Origin: Sphagnum compactum
Taxonomy: Eukaryota; Bryophyta; Sphagnopsida; Sphagnales
Direction: 5' to 3'
DNA: 64,000 nt
NCBI GenBank assembly: GCA_965153455.1
Contig: OZ234498.1
Coordinates: 13,454,001 to 13,518,000, forward strand
The notes under the pieces were generated by a model. That model saw only the letters and a list, made by a program, of their open reading frames with translations. It made no database searches and was not told the DNA's origin. Both the position numbers and the translations under genes were made by a program. Numbering within the stretch: position 1 is the stretch's first letter; each line of letters starts with the position of its first letter. Positions 11,416 through 23,006 of the stretch are shown in pieces.

Positions 11416-13058
11416 AGAAGTAAGGTGGTGTTTTCTTGATGGGGCTTTAAGGGTGTGAGGTGAGGAGAATATGGGAGTTCCCTTCACTTGGAGACTGTGG
11501 AATGGCAGGAGGGAGGGAGGGAGAATGGCCTCCCTGAAATACATAAAATAAGCCAGGATGTTGATCTGCAAAAGAGAATTTCCTTTGCATCTCGTTGTGT
11601 AGGGTAAAATAAATAAAAAAATAAACAAAGAAAAAACACCGAACAAAGGGAATAAGGGTAAAATAAATAAATAAATAAATAAAGAAAAAACACCCAACCA
11701 AGGGAAGAAGAGAAGGGAAAAAAAAAAGACTAAAGTCCAAACAAAAGACCACACCCAAAAGCGCAAAATGCACAATGAGAGTTCCACCTCCAAATACACT
11801 TAGGAAATTTCTCCAAGGGGTTTTCTGTTGGTTGGGGGTGTGACAGGGAGGGTGAGAAAAACCAAAAGGCTAAGGAACGAGGCTCTCTCATGTATGGTTA
11901 ACTCCTCAGGTTCCCCATGATCCATGGGTCAAGTCTTATTTGCAGCAGCACCCAACGTGCAGTTAACCCCCTGCCTGGTCAGAGTCCAGTATCTGAGGCA
12001 AGTTGCTGGGACGGACTTTTGTTTGCTTGGGAATATAAATATAAAAAACTTTGCAAACATGGGAAACATATGTAAGTTGTTTTCAAAGCTCCTCTTGCCC
12101 TATCGAAGGAAGGTTTCGAAGGTTCGACATCACCAGAAGTTTTATTTTATTTGTTTTGGACAAGTGGTGGCTCCACATTTGTGTTGTTAAGAATAATATG
12201 ATCTGGCCAAGTGGGTGGTTAAAGGAACACGTGCTAACTGTGTGACGTTGTGGTGAAGTTGGAATACAAAAGAGTAACGCCCTAGTTGCTTGCGAGGTAT
12301 TTGTATAGAAGCCAATAGGAAGACGAGCACTCTTACAGGCAAAAGTTCTTTTTGTTTTTTCAAATGAGTAAACCATGTTCCGTCCCCAATTTTTTTAAAA
12401 CAAAGGGGCAAAACCCCAAAAAAAAAAAACATCCTTTTGAGGAAAAAGAAGAAGAGAGAGGGGGCAAGAGAGAGGTTGGAGTCATTAACCGACAATGCTT
12501 GCCATGTTACAAGTTACAACAAGAGAAAAGTGTCGTCATCTTCTTCGTCCAGGGTTCGTTGGGTTGAGAGGCTGAATTATGGCGGTCAGAAGAGTGAGTG
12601 TCAAGGTCCAAGGCGGTGGTGTTATTATATATTCGGGTGCAACTGGGCTAGAATGTACACGGCCGGTGGGGAAAGTAAACGAAAGGTGAGCTATATAGAT
12701 TGGGCATGTGTAAAGTGTGCAAAAGTTTGAAGCAAATGTACACGAAGGATTGCTGGATACCATCATATGTTGCTTGCCGGATTTTGCCCCCAAGATTTTT
12801 TTTAAAAAATGTTTTTTCGGTTTCCGCAAAGGTACCTTTGCAAACACTGAAGAACGAACCTAGGTAGATTATTTTGCTTTGGTGGGGGCAAGAAGAAAGA
12901 AGAAATGCACCAACTTCTTGGCACGTTTAGATGATCGGGTACATGGTACTCGGTAGCTATAGATTGGCCATGTGTAAAGCGTGCTGCTGCGTTGACAAAA
13001 TATCCATTGTTCCGGTGTTTTGCACAATAACATCATAAGGAAGGTTGTTGGGGTTCGG
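11416..13058. other. no gene seen; low-complexity DNA
   Basis: A/G-rich AAATAAATAAA tracts near 11600-11700, then unassigned sequence. A phrase AGATTGG(G/C)CATGTGTAAAG recurs near 12700 and 12960, a sign of old duplication. The ORFs here are short and overlap on both strands. Confidence 0.3.
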
Positions 13059-13310
13059 GTGTTTTTTTAAGGAATTTGTTTTTGTGTTTTTAGCCAAAGT
13101 GGCAATAATCGTCCCTAGCGACTTGGAAGATATAGAAAAACTGAGTGAGGATCATTCCGAGCAGGATTTAGCCAAATCTGGAAATAAACCATGTCGGAAG
13201 TTTTAAAAATTAATCATCTTTCTATATTTTTGGCTACACATTAGAAACCAAATATAGAAACAAAATATAGCCAGATTTTATAACCTTCCTATGGAATTTC
13301 GCCACATTTA
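13059..13310 (+). repeat. dispersed TAGCCAAA repeat copy
   Basis: It follows the family pattern: GTGTTTTTTT leader, TTTTTAGCCAAAGTGGCAAT, GGATTTAGCCAAATCTGG, then TTTCTATATTTTTGGCTACA and a TAGCCAGATTTT block. Compared with 42949-43195 it carries extra bases near 13110-13150. Confidence 0.6.
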
Positions 13311-14334
13311 CTGCATCTTTTTATGAATGATTGCCACTTTGGCTTCCTCACAAAATTCCTAAAAAAAGCACCCACTCAAAGGCCTTTTCCCTATTTGTTT
13401 ATAGCACCAAGAACAAAGGAAATAAAGACACTTTCACCCCAGTACCCAGCGACTTTTTTTCTTCAACAAAATTTTGTTTTTATTTCCTTCTCCCTTCCCA
13501 TGTAGAACAAAGGGGTTAGTAGGCCCAGACAATTATTTTCCAGAAATATGGTAAAAACAATCATGTACCCCCCCCTCTCCACCCTCACCCCTTCCCTCTT
13601 GTGCTTGAATTATGGACTATGGAGTCAGTCTTAAAAGTTAGGGTTTGGTACCAAAAGCCCAGTCTGGACATCTGGAGTCTGGACCCCTATTCCTATCCGT
13701 TTTAAAACTGACCGTTAATTACCGTTTCCAAACATGTGATGGTACTTTTTTTTTTTCTTTTTTTTCTGTGCTGCCCCCACCAACTGACCTCGCTCCAACT
13801 GTGTAACTTTTAGTACCTACCAGCATTAGGTACCTGCCACCAACTCCCCATCTTTGCATTTTCACCTGCCCATCTTTTTCCAAGCATAGAAGAAAAATAA
13901 AAGAGGAATGTACTGTCCTACACAGGGACCACAGTAGGGCTCCTAGGTAGGTACACATGACATTGACCTCATCTTTTTCTTTGTATTTTGTAGGGTACTT
14001 CACACAAGATGAACTATATAATTTGACATATAATCATTTTGAAAAATTAGAGACTATTTCCTTAATATTCAAAGAGATTTTTCATTTTCCTCTTCACAAA
14101 AATTTGATCTTTGAATTTTTTTTTATAAAAAATTAGCATTTCTAGAAATAATATAATTTGTGCTGAAGCTGCCAAGGTAACTAGGTGATTGTCTAGACTC
14201 ACAAGTTCTAAGTTCTAACCCCCCCCACATCCCTAAATGATTTATTGTGTTTCTTCATTACCAATTGACATGTTGTCTCCTTTGCCATAGCATGGTTGGC
14301 TAATAAATAACATTTATCATGACTAATGTTGTAG

Positions 14335-14440
14335 GGGAGGTTCTAGTACAAGTGTGTTCTCCTGAGGGAGGGGAACCTGAGGGTGCGAGCCTGAGAGTGT
14401 TCCAGAACCTCAGGAGAACACACAAGTACAGGAACCTCCC
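14335..14440. repeat. foldback with 33-bp arms
   Basis: Arms 14335-14367 and 14408-14440 are inverted copies with about four mismatches, separated by 40 bases. The arm sequence includes GTGTGTTCTCCTGAGG. It is non-coding and could be a small foldback element or a hairpin transcript. Confidence 0.65.
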
Positions 14441-15161
14441 ATTACGTAAACAACTCTGTTTTTATTCCCTTGCTTCTCGCCCATTTCGTAACAAAGAAAC
14501 ATTTCCATGGGAACGTGAGAACATATAAAGTTAGGGGAGCTCCCCCAGCATAAGACCCTAGGGTTCTTCTGCTGGGGAGATCCCTCAAAATACACATAAA
14601 AATAAAAAAAAGGAGTTGTTTACAATCAATTGAACCCACAACCATTTGTAAGTGGCTTGATGTTTGTTCAAGGAAAGAATATCAAATATTTAGAAAGATC
14701 CATTATGAATATGTTTGTAGGATACATACACATATTCTTTTATGAATACATGTATGTATGTATGTATCCACCATCTTTCATAATATATATATGTTACTAA
14801 AACAACATGAATTGTGTCGTCACAAGTCGTTTACCAGGAATGTTATTTTAAAAATAAAAATTACCACAACTTTAAGAGTGAAAAAACTAAGGTGTACGTC
14901 TAATGCATAGTTGGCTATATGTAAGTACTAAGTATGGATCCCTTTGTATGATCTTGATTTGGATGAAGGTATCAAGGATTTACTTACAACATGGATAAAA
15001 TCCTTTGGGCTTCGTGATTCAATCATTCATTAGATTGTTAACTAAACATTATGTATCATGTAGAAAGGCTCCCCATTGAGGGAGCTATGGTTGTGAGCTC
15101 CATGTACTCACAGTGCAATAGTCCCCAGGTGTAAGGAGCTTAAAATCATAGTGCCCAGACC

Positions 15162-15214
15162 ACTGGGTTTTACTAGTTCAAGAGCAAAATCAATTGGAAC
15201 TAGTAAAACCCAGT
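15162..15214. repeat. perfect 18-bp inverted repeat
   Basis: ACTGGGTTTTACTAGTTC at 15162-15179 is exactly reversed at 15197-15214, with a 17-base loop. Confidence 0.65.
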
Positions 15215-15242
15215 TGTCATCAACCCTTCCGAGTGTCATGCT

Positions 15243-15266
15243 CCACACACACACACACACACACAA
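15243..15266. repeat. (AC)n microsatellite
   Basis: An uninterrupted AC dinucleotide run of about a dozen units. Confidence 0.85.
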
Positions 15267-15409
15267 GGGCCTTATGAGTGTAATGCACCCTTTCCATTTT
15301 TCTACATGTAATTTGGAGGGTACCTTACCCTACACAAATAGAGAGCCTCTAAGAGGCCTCTCTGATACGAATGTGAAGGTCTTACTCGTGTAGTGTAGGC
15401 GCTGGTTTG

Positions 15410-15660
15410 CCCAGCATTTTTTTCTTGCTAAACTTACCGAGTTGCCTAGAAAATTTTCAAAATAGCTAAAAATACAATTTTTTTGGTTTTCTAGTTGCCA
15501 AATTTCTACAGTTTTTTTTTTGGTTTTCCCCTGAAATATTGCCAGATTTTCTCTATTGGGATTTCTCTATCATGCAGCCAAAAATGTCAAGGAATCTTAA
15601 GTTTTTGAAAAAAAAACTTTCACATCCTGTTTATAGCCAAATTTGGCTAAACTGCATTAT
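15410..15660. repeat. diverged TAGCCAAA-type repeats
   Basis: Several TTGCCAAATTT, GCAGCCAAAAATG and TAGCCAAATTTGGCTAAA phrases in mixed orientation suggest diverged pieces of the same dispersed family. Confidence 0.35.
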
Positions 15661-16213
15661 GGGGAAAAAAAACCCTGGTTCATTCACCCTGTCCTATACC
15701 ATGTGTGGGGTAACTCTCTTATATTTAGGGACCAAGTGGTAAAAAGTAGGGAGGTAAATAAGAGTAAACTTGGTAGGGTAGCAAATAGGTAGTCGGTAGA
15801 GAGAGCCGCATTTAAGTAGGTACCAAAGAAAAACCCAACTGTAAGTGTGAACAAGGCTCTTGACGGGAAGACCGCCAAGTCTGTGCTTTGTTTGCTCCAT
15901 CTATTTTGCAGCTGCTCAGCCGCCATCGCCAGCCACTAGTGTTCCCACTGCCATCTGCGCTTCTTCTCTTCTCGCTCTCTCTTCTTGCGCTGCTGCTCCT
16001 TTGCTGCATGCGCTTTGAGTTTCTTCTTTTTTTGTTTTCCTGGTTGTTTTTTTTTGTTGCACGTGTTTCCCCTCTCCTCCTTCTAAGGGTGCAATCTTTT
16101 GTTTGCTCACTTGTGTTTTTTCTCTTTTTTTCTCCTCTTTTAAACTCTCGGTTTGCTGCTGTCGCTGGTTGTTGTTGTTTGGTTGTGGTGTGATTTGCTT
16201 CTAATCTTTTGTG

Positions 16214-16393
16214 GTAAGTTTGTGTACCATTCTCTTGCCCTCCCCCTATTTTTTTTCTCGAGGGCAAGGGAAGGGGGATTCTTCATCGGGGTTCGGATTG
16301 GTGGTTTTTTTTTTGCTCTCTCTTCGTTTTTTCTTCTCCATTTCTCTGTCCGGGATCTTCTTCTTCTTGCCTTTTGGTTTGAGTCTGTTTTAG
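16214..16393 (+). other. candidate 5'-UTR intron of the MYB gene
   Basis: A good donor, GTGGTAAGTTTG (GT at 16214), and a T-rich acceptor, CTGTTTTAG (AG at 16392-16393), bound 180 bases of T-rich sequence upstream of the MYB start. The surrounding leader is strongly pyrimidine-rich (about 15950-16450, with a CTT run at 16426-16442). No transcript evidence is available, so this is only a splice-site reading. Confidence 0.3.
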
Positions 16394-16568
16394 GGTTTGC
16401 AAAGTCCTCCTCCCCCTTTCCCTTCTCTTCTTCTTCTTCTTCTAAAGCAAAGGCCGCAAAAGCGACTCTTTGCATTTTCTGAATTCCAATCTGTCCCGGA
16501 AATTCTCTGAGGTAGAGCTTTAGCTTTCCCCTGTAGCAGAAGCTCTCGCTCGGAAGAGAACTCAATTT

Positions 16569-16604
16569 ATGAAGCAGACGAGGATTGGCAACAGGAGGGG
16601 GTAA
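16569..16604 (+). promoter_or_regulatory. uORF overlapping the MYB start codon
   Basis: An ATG at 16569 opens an 11-codon frame ([11 protein letters not shown]) that ends in TAA at 16602-16604. The final A is the A of the MYB ATG, giving TAATG. Such overlap is expected to allow termination followed by reinitiation and could dampen MYB translation. Confidence 0.55.
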
Positions 16605-18229
16605 TGGCGGCGTTAGTGGAAGAATTCGATCGTATCAAGGGACCATGGAGTCCTGAAGAAGATGCGGCGTTGCAGCGGCTGGTGGAGAAGCACGGAGCTC
16701 GCAACTGGTCACTCATTAGCAAAGGTATCCCTGGAAGATCGGGGAAATCATGCCGCTTGCGATGGTGCAACCAGCTGAGCCCCTTGGTGCACCATCGTCC
16801 CTTCACCGCCCTGGAAGACTCTGCCATCATCCAAGCGCATAACCTCTACGGCAACAAATGGGCCACCATCGCCAGGATTCTGCCCGGCAGAACAGACAAT
16901 GCCATCAAGAATCACTGGAACTCTACTCTGCGTCGTCGCCATCTCGCTGACAAGACGTCCCAGAGATCAACAAGCCGAGGAGGAACAGGCGACAACCGGA
17001 TCTCTCCAGCAGCAGAGGAGGAGGAGGAAGATGAGGAAGAGATTGGCAGCAGCTTCGATGGTCGGAAGAGAAACTACAGCAACGAAATCTCCTCCACAGA
17101 CAGAAGCGTGCAGCAGGAAGAGAGTGGTTGTTGGGAAGTTGATTCTCTCAGGCTAAAGAAGCTGAGCTTCGGGGCCGGGGGTTCTGACGACGATGATCAT
17201 GTGCAGCTGCAGCAGCACATGAAGAACAAGAGGCCCATCAGCTTCGGGCCTGATGATGACGATCCTGCTGCTGCTTCCCACCACAGGCTGAAGAAGAAAC
17301 AACTCCTCGCCTCTGGATGCGAAGATGCTTCCACTGTGGTATCCTCGGCACTACTGGCATCTGATGATGATGGTGTCCAGATGAAGCTCAAGAAGAAATT
17401 GAGCTTTGGAGGGTCTGATTCCCTCACCCAGCTGATGCCAGCTCCTGCTCTGTTCCGACCTGTGGCTCGAGCCTCAGCCTTCAACACCTTCAACCCCACT
17501 CCTCCTCCTCCTCCCTCATACACCACCCACGCTTCTTCTTCTTCTTCTACAGGTGTTGTTCAGAATTCTTCTACAAGTATTGAAAGACACCACCAGCAGG
17601 AGATCCACCATCAGGCCAACAAGGCAAGCTTTGGTGTGAATGCTGTTGGGGCTGCAGGACTGCTGCCAATGGATCCACCCACTTCTTTGAGCTTGTCTCT
17701 TCCTGGAACTATTATTCAGAGTTCTACCTCGCAAGCTACATCGGAGCAGGTGGCGGGGCTTGAGAAACAGCCATCCGCGTCCTCTTTCACCAAAGGCTCA
17801 TCCGTTGCAGAGGTTCCGGCAGAGATGTATGACTTGATTGGAGCCACCAACAAGGAGGCTTGTGCAAATCTGATGAGCTTAGCAGTGAAATCTGTCGTTG
17901 CACAATCCTTGGCTCCAGTGTTTCCGCAGCAGGGTCAAGCAGCAGCTGGGACAAAGTGGATTTCCACATCAGCAGCTGCTGCGCCCTTGGGAAGCTTGGA
18001 TGCAGCTCTGAATGCTGGCTTGCTGGCAATCATGAGGGACATGGTGGCCAAGGAAGTGCACAACTACTTGGCAGCTGTGCACTCTTCCTCCTGCTTGCCT
18101 TTCTTCCACACCTTGGCCACCACCCACCATGAGCATGCTGCAAGCTTAGCTTCACGAGACCCGACATTTTCAAACCAACCTGAGTTCCTGGGTGTCATGG
18201 CCACAACTGCTCCTCGCAAAGCTGTGTGA
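16604..18229 (+). CDS. R2R3-MYB transcription factor, subgroup 22 (MYB44/77-like)
   Basis: A 541-residue, intron-less R2R3-MYB that should act in the nucleus. R2 spans about residues 12-61 (Trp15, Trp35, Trp54) and R3 about 64-112 (Phe67, Trp86, Trp105). Signature blocks are [43 protein letters not shown] and [10 protein letters not shown], as in the abiotic-stress/hormone subgroup 22. An EAR-type repressor motif, SLSLSLP, lies at 361-367. The middle is acidic and holds four S-F-G motifs (LSFG 187-190, ISFG 212-215, LSFG 266-269, ASFG 341-344), three of them after Lys-rich segments and two before Asp runs. It is longer than flowering-plant MYB44 proteins (about 300 residues). The ATG at 16604 is in frame with the MYB repeat and preceded by a uORF. 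Lack of introns in the coding region is normal for subgroup 22. Function as activator or repressor is inferred. Confidence 0.95.
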   Translation: MAALVEEFDRIKGPWSPEEDAALQRLVEKHGARNWSLISKGIPGRSGKSCRLRWCNQLSPLVHHRPFTALEDSAIIQAHNLYGNKWATIARILPGRTDNAIKNHWNSTLRRRHLADKTSQRSTSRGGTGDNRISPAAEEEEEDEEEIGSSFDGRKRNYSNEISSTDRSVQQEESGCWEVDSLRLKKLSFGAGGSDDDDHVQLQQHMKNKRPISFGPDDDDPAAASHHRLKKKQLLASGCEDASTVVSSALLASDDDGVQMKLKKKLSFGGSDSLTQLMPAPALFRPVARASAFNTFNPTPPPPPSYTTHASSSSSTGVVQNSSTSIERHHQQEIHHQANKASFGVNAVGAAGLLPMDPPTSLSLSLPGTIIQSSTSQATSEQVAGLEKQPSASSFTKGSSVAEVPAEMYDLIGATNKEACANLMSLAVKSVVAQSLAPVFPQQGQAAAGTKWISTSAAAAPLGSLDAALNAGLLAIMRDMVAKEVHNYLAAVHSSSCLPFFHTLATTHHEHAASLASRDPTFSNQPEFLGVMATTAPRKAV

Positions 18230-19400
18230 ACCTCACTCACAGCATCCACCTGTTTTTGCCTCCACAAAGAGCAACATTTGAGTTTTCCCCCCGAAATCCT
18301 TCATTTCATTTCTATGGAGGTTTGAGTTCTTTGGCTTCAACATACCCGGATGACAAATTCCTCAGTTGATCCTCAAGGTACTGGTTTTGCATCTTCATTT
18401 GCCAATTGAGTCCATTGGGTTATCGTGAACACACATCACCCACAGCGTTGGGATCTCACCCCACTTAAACAGCATGTTTCTAAGTATTTCTTTTCCCTTG
18501 TTATCCATTTATTCAACTGCAAGAAATTCTCTTTCTCTTCCACTTCTTTCTCCCCAATGGCATCCTTCCTCTCATTTCCTCATGCTTGCAATCTCTTGTT
18601 AGAAATAAGGATTGCTGGGTTACTCTACTCCTCTGCAGGAAATCCTCTTCCACTTCTTCTCCCCAGTTGCATCCATCCTCCCTCTCATCTCCTCATGCTT
18701 GCAATCTCTTGTTAGAAACAAGGATTGATGGGGTTTTTCTTTTCCTTCTTCTTCTTAATAAGGAAACTATTATTTTCCTTGATTCCACTGGTGTGATTCA
18801 AAGACAAATAGCTAGTAGTAAGTACCCTGTTTGCATCCTCTCTAGTAAAGAACACCATCGAATCCCATCAATGCCCCTCAAATTCCCAAAGCTCTCCCCA
18901 TCCAATCCCACCAATGCCCCTCAAACTTCCCAAAAATCTGTTTCAGTGCAAAAACATGTCGAATGTCTTTGCATGTCATCCATAAGTGTGCTTGTCAACA
19001 CAGTAAAGGTTCTCGCATACTGTCCCCTTGAACAAAGCCTTCCTTTTCTTTGCAAGGGTTTATCGGCATTTTCCTTAGTGTGATTGTAAATGAGCCACTT
19101 GAGTTAGAGTTTAGGCTTAGGATGATTGTGAATATTGAGTGAGATCCTCTTCTGTTTCCGGTTTTTAGTCACTCTCTGTACATTGCTTGTTGGAGTTGGC
19201 TCCATCCCCCACACCCCAGGACCCTCTCGGTGTACATAGCTATTTGTGTCATTGTCACGAGAACAGTCCAGATAAGTGATTGAGGTATCAAAACTGTACA
19301 GTTATTCTGCTGGGAAAAGCTTTATACAAATTTTGCACTAGTTCACAGTGTCTTGTTAATTTCCAGTTGGTGTGAAAGGCAATAAAGCCATTGGCATAAC
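18230..19400 (+). other. probable 3' flank/UTR of MYB
   Basis: No credible ORF. It contains a two-copy tandem duplication (18530-18727) and an AATAAA at 19381-19386, which is the first clear polyadenylation-type hexamer I noted; whether the transcript reaches it is unknown. Confidence 0.25.
18530..18727. repeat. 110-bp tandem duplication, two copies
   Basis: CACTTCTT...TCCCC at 18541 recurs at 18651, and TCATGCTTGCAATCTCTTGT recurs in both. The two units are about 85-90 percent alike, period 110-113 bases. Confidence 0.65.
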
Positions 19401-21840
19401 ATGCAGACTAAGCTTTACACATTCTATTGAGATATTTTTGTTTTCTTTATGAGAGATATATGTTTTCTTACATAGCCTGTTTTCGTTTCTTTGCAGCAGA
19501 AAACTGTTTTCTCTTACCACCTCTGAACTCAACAATTGTACATATTGTCTTGACATCAATCTTATTTTCCAGGGCTCAAATGCAATGTGAGGGTTATCTA
19601 TGGACTACTGAAAATTGTAGCTGGGACTGTTTGTTAAAGTTTGTTATCAACAGCTCTGCTAAGGTTCTGAGTACTTTTGCAATAGCCATTTTCTATTGTT
19701 TGGAAGATAAATCTTTGCTACCTGTAAGAATTACCTAAATATGTCAATGGGTGGAGGAGATTTAGGAACATTGTGGACAAACTAATGGAAGAAAGATGAA
19801 CATAAAATGAAGAATCGGTGAACAAGAAGAGCACCGAGAAGATTGCAGGACATCCAACCTTGTTGTATATGTGGCATACAAGAATGAACATCTCTGGGTT
19901 TTCAATGAAATCTTTAAACTACAAAATTATTACAAAGAAACATCAGCTGCAAGAGAAGTAAGATGTAAACCAAAAAGCTTAGAAATTATTGGTTAAGCAA
20001 CAAAATAAATTAGGGCAGAGTAGAAGGCATGGAGTCTCATGGGTTTTGGCTTGGTGCTACTTTTTCATTAACAAAAGGAATCATATATATCTCAATGTGT
20101 TTGGTCCCAATATATTTAGGATTAAGTGTAAATACAATTGCACTTTGGTTATCACAACAAGTGGCTCTCTCCTAAAATAGATGTTTTACATACAATTCTA
20201 CAAGAATATGCAATGAAAATGTTTTCATTATTATGAATTCAAGTTAAATAGGTTAAGAGTTCATGGGCTTTACAAGGAAAGGCCTTGAAAATTATTTTCT
20301 CACATTTTTAGTAACAAATTTTTTTTTCTCGCTCTCATGGAGATCATTGTGCATATTTAGAAATTCAAACTTAGTTCCACACTAACATAGCCTAGAGTCA
20401 ATTTCCACATGGATAAATAATAATAATAAATTAAATAATTTGATTTTATAAATTTGAAATGATTATTGTTTCATGATGTACTATGATATTGTCATATGAG
20501 GAGTGAAATTATTCAAATTGTAACCTGCAATAATTGAGAGGGTTTTTAACACTTTAGCTTCATATTTTCACAAGAATTTGTTCCACAATTTCAAAGATTA
20601 TTTAATGTTGAAACTAGCCCTAGGGTAAAGTATTTAAAGGCATAGGCTCACCCCCTTTCCTTCAACTCTAGGCATGAATCTAAACATGTAAAAACAACCA
20701 TATTGTGTAAAGAAATCCAGACCTTTTTTATAGGTATAAGCATTTTCTCTAAAAAGGCCCCACAATGTGTGCAACATAAAACTAATACTTAGATTTTATG
20801 AACAAACAATAGCAAGGAATGGATAGAATCTAAATGAAAAGAGTTGGGAAAGCTTCCCCACCTAATTCTTACTCTCCATATTGCTTGAGCCAGGATACTT
20901 TATTTTCAAATTTGAGGATTTGGCAACTCTTAAATAGTGTAGTGTCCTTTTTTGTCACATTTTGGATTTCGGGTTTTAAATGAAAGGTGTTTTTGTTATT
21001 ATGGTGGTGGGTCTAGCTAGATAGAAAAGTATCCATTTTTTTTAATCTTGTGATTGGCAAATGAAAAACCTTTCTTCACAAGGTCCCCAAAAAATAATTA
21101 CAAAATAAAAATTTAAACCACAAGGTATCCTTTGCATCTAATAACCAATAGGGGCCTTGTGCAATAAATGATGAAACAGTTAATGGCAACATATGTTGAA
21201 ACCAATTGAAGGTCATTAAGTGCAAAACATATATAACATGCACACATGCACATACGTTATGTCACAAACTTACAATATCATGAAATTTCAATAGAATCTA
21301 TGCAAAAATCGTAAAACAATATGTATGTGCTAAATCCGTGGGCTTCAAAGTGTAAAAATAGAACTATGTATATATAAATTTTTATATAAATGATGTATCT
21401 TTTCAACTTGTGATGTTTTGATGTGAAATACATACAATTTACATTTAAACTAATTTTGTACAATTATCATGATGTAATTTTGGATAAAATTATGCAATTT
21501 TTTTGTATTAAACATGAACATTCATGTATGTCATTCAAAAAAATGTCTCATTTGTTTTAATATTTAAGATATTTAATATGTAAAAATATCATTCATATTA
21601 ATCATAACACATAATTCATGTGATATTTGTATGAACCTATGAAAATCAAATTTCACACAAAAATTTCTACAAACCTATGAAGCCTAATAAGTTTGTGATA
21701 TACATTTTTAAAAAATGGAAATGATATTGGTTTCTTGTTATACATTGGAAGTGTGTTTGGTAGTTTGAATGCAATATAAATTGATTTGTAAAAATTTGGC
21801 CAATATGCTTATATTACACAATATTTACATTTGTTTATAA
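19400..21840. other. no gene seen; AT-rich DNA
   Basis: AT-rich sequence without a supportable gene. Short ORFs here have no family features. Confidence 0.35.
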
Positions 21841-22631
21841 GGACATTTGGTCACATGTGGTTTATTTGAGATAAAATTTTGTGGTACTTCCACAAAATTG
21901 TGATTTTAATTTGAATTTATCCCTAAAATTTAATCATTTTTTGGCATTATTATTGTCTTTTGGGGTGTTATAAGTAAAATTTCCCAAAATGATGATTGGA
22001 TAATGTTCGAGATAATTTTTAATTATAGTTTGAAGATTTTTTAGAAATATAAAAATCAAACATGAATGAGCTTTATACACACATACAATATGAATCGGTT
22101 TTCATGTGCTAGTATTAAAAATTGTGGCTATGTATTTTAAACCATCACTAATTGTTGTATCAAAAAAGTCCAAGTGCATGTGTATGTCATACATCATCAT
22201 TAACCCATGGCCATCATGGATTTGAATACTTCAATGAATTTATAAATTTGTGCACCTTGGTTGATGGATAGTGTATTTTTGTTTGTATAAGACATAAGAT
22301 GTGAGACATTTAAAAGTTATAATCATGATTAACATCTTTATAATGTTGGTGTAGAGAAATTGTATTGAAGGCTTGTATAATTACATAAGTATTATATAAG
22401 TTTTCAAATTGAAAAATGAATGGTATCCAAATTGGACTTGTTTTTAATCTATTCATTTCTATATCTACTCCTTTTAGATTCACATAAAAGTTTTGAAAGG
22501 ATGTAATAAAAATAGTTTTCTTTAATTTGAATGTAAGAATTTGTATATGTTAACATGTGTTTCTTAACATTAGTAGGATCAAAAATTAATTCATCTAGTG
22601 CCAATTGTTGTGGAAAATGGATGGTTCTTAT
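21840..22631 (-). pseudogene. Helentron copy 2: helicase C-terminus and EEP domain
   Basis: On the minus strand, 22631-22449 reads TIHFPQQLALDELIFDPTNV, KKHMLTYT and the end of the PIF1 helicase. From about 22230 to 21840 it reads MMMYDIHMHLDF, GLKYIATIFNTST, KPIHIVCVYKAH and PIIILGNFTYN, which match block for block the EEP endonuclease of copy 1 (10140-10400). Stops and frame changes are frequent. The upstream helicase lies beyond an inserted DNA transposon, at 27376-29350. Confidence 0.65.
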
Positions 22632-23006
22632 TATCGTAGTATCCAAATGGAGTCATCAATTTAGTGCTGAATAATTAACTAATTAATCAAAATGCATTTT
22701 AGCACATGCAATATTAATTTTTAGTATTTTTGGCTTAAATTGTAAAAACTTTTTTTTTTCAACATGGATGAATGTAAGAATAATTTTTCATCCACTTGAA
22801 ATTTCGTTCAATTGTTATGTTTCTTGATCAAATTTTATACTTTCACAATCTTGATTCTTGATTCCCTCCTAATTTCCCTTTCAACAAATTATTTTGAAAG
22901 CAACAAGTCTATGAAAATAAGGTGAAAACCTATTCATGAAATATTTTTAAAGTGATATTGAAGTTTTTCATTTTTGTGATTCACAAAGCTTTTGGTAAGT
23001 TTGCAT

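Noticed and set aside
11407-11799. 130-codon minus-strand ORF rich in Phe, Leu and Tyr
   Set aside because: It is the translation of AAATAAATAAA-type low-complexity DNA, which gives a false membrane-protein look.
13561-13580. C-run as a possible assembly gap or regulatory tract
   Set aside because: Simple homopolymer tracts are common throughout this window.
15812-16565. ORFs on both strands over the MYB leader
   Set aside because: Products of the pyrimidine-rich leader (Leu/Phe on one strand, Lys/Glu/Arg on the other); no family features.
20000-20180. 63-codon ORF with a Trp/Tyr-rich centre
   Set aside because: Too short, no match to known retrotransposon or gene motifs.
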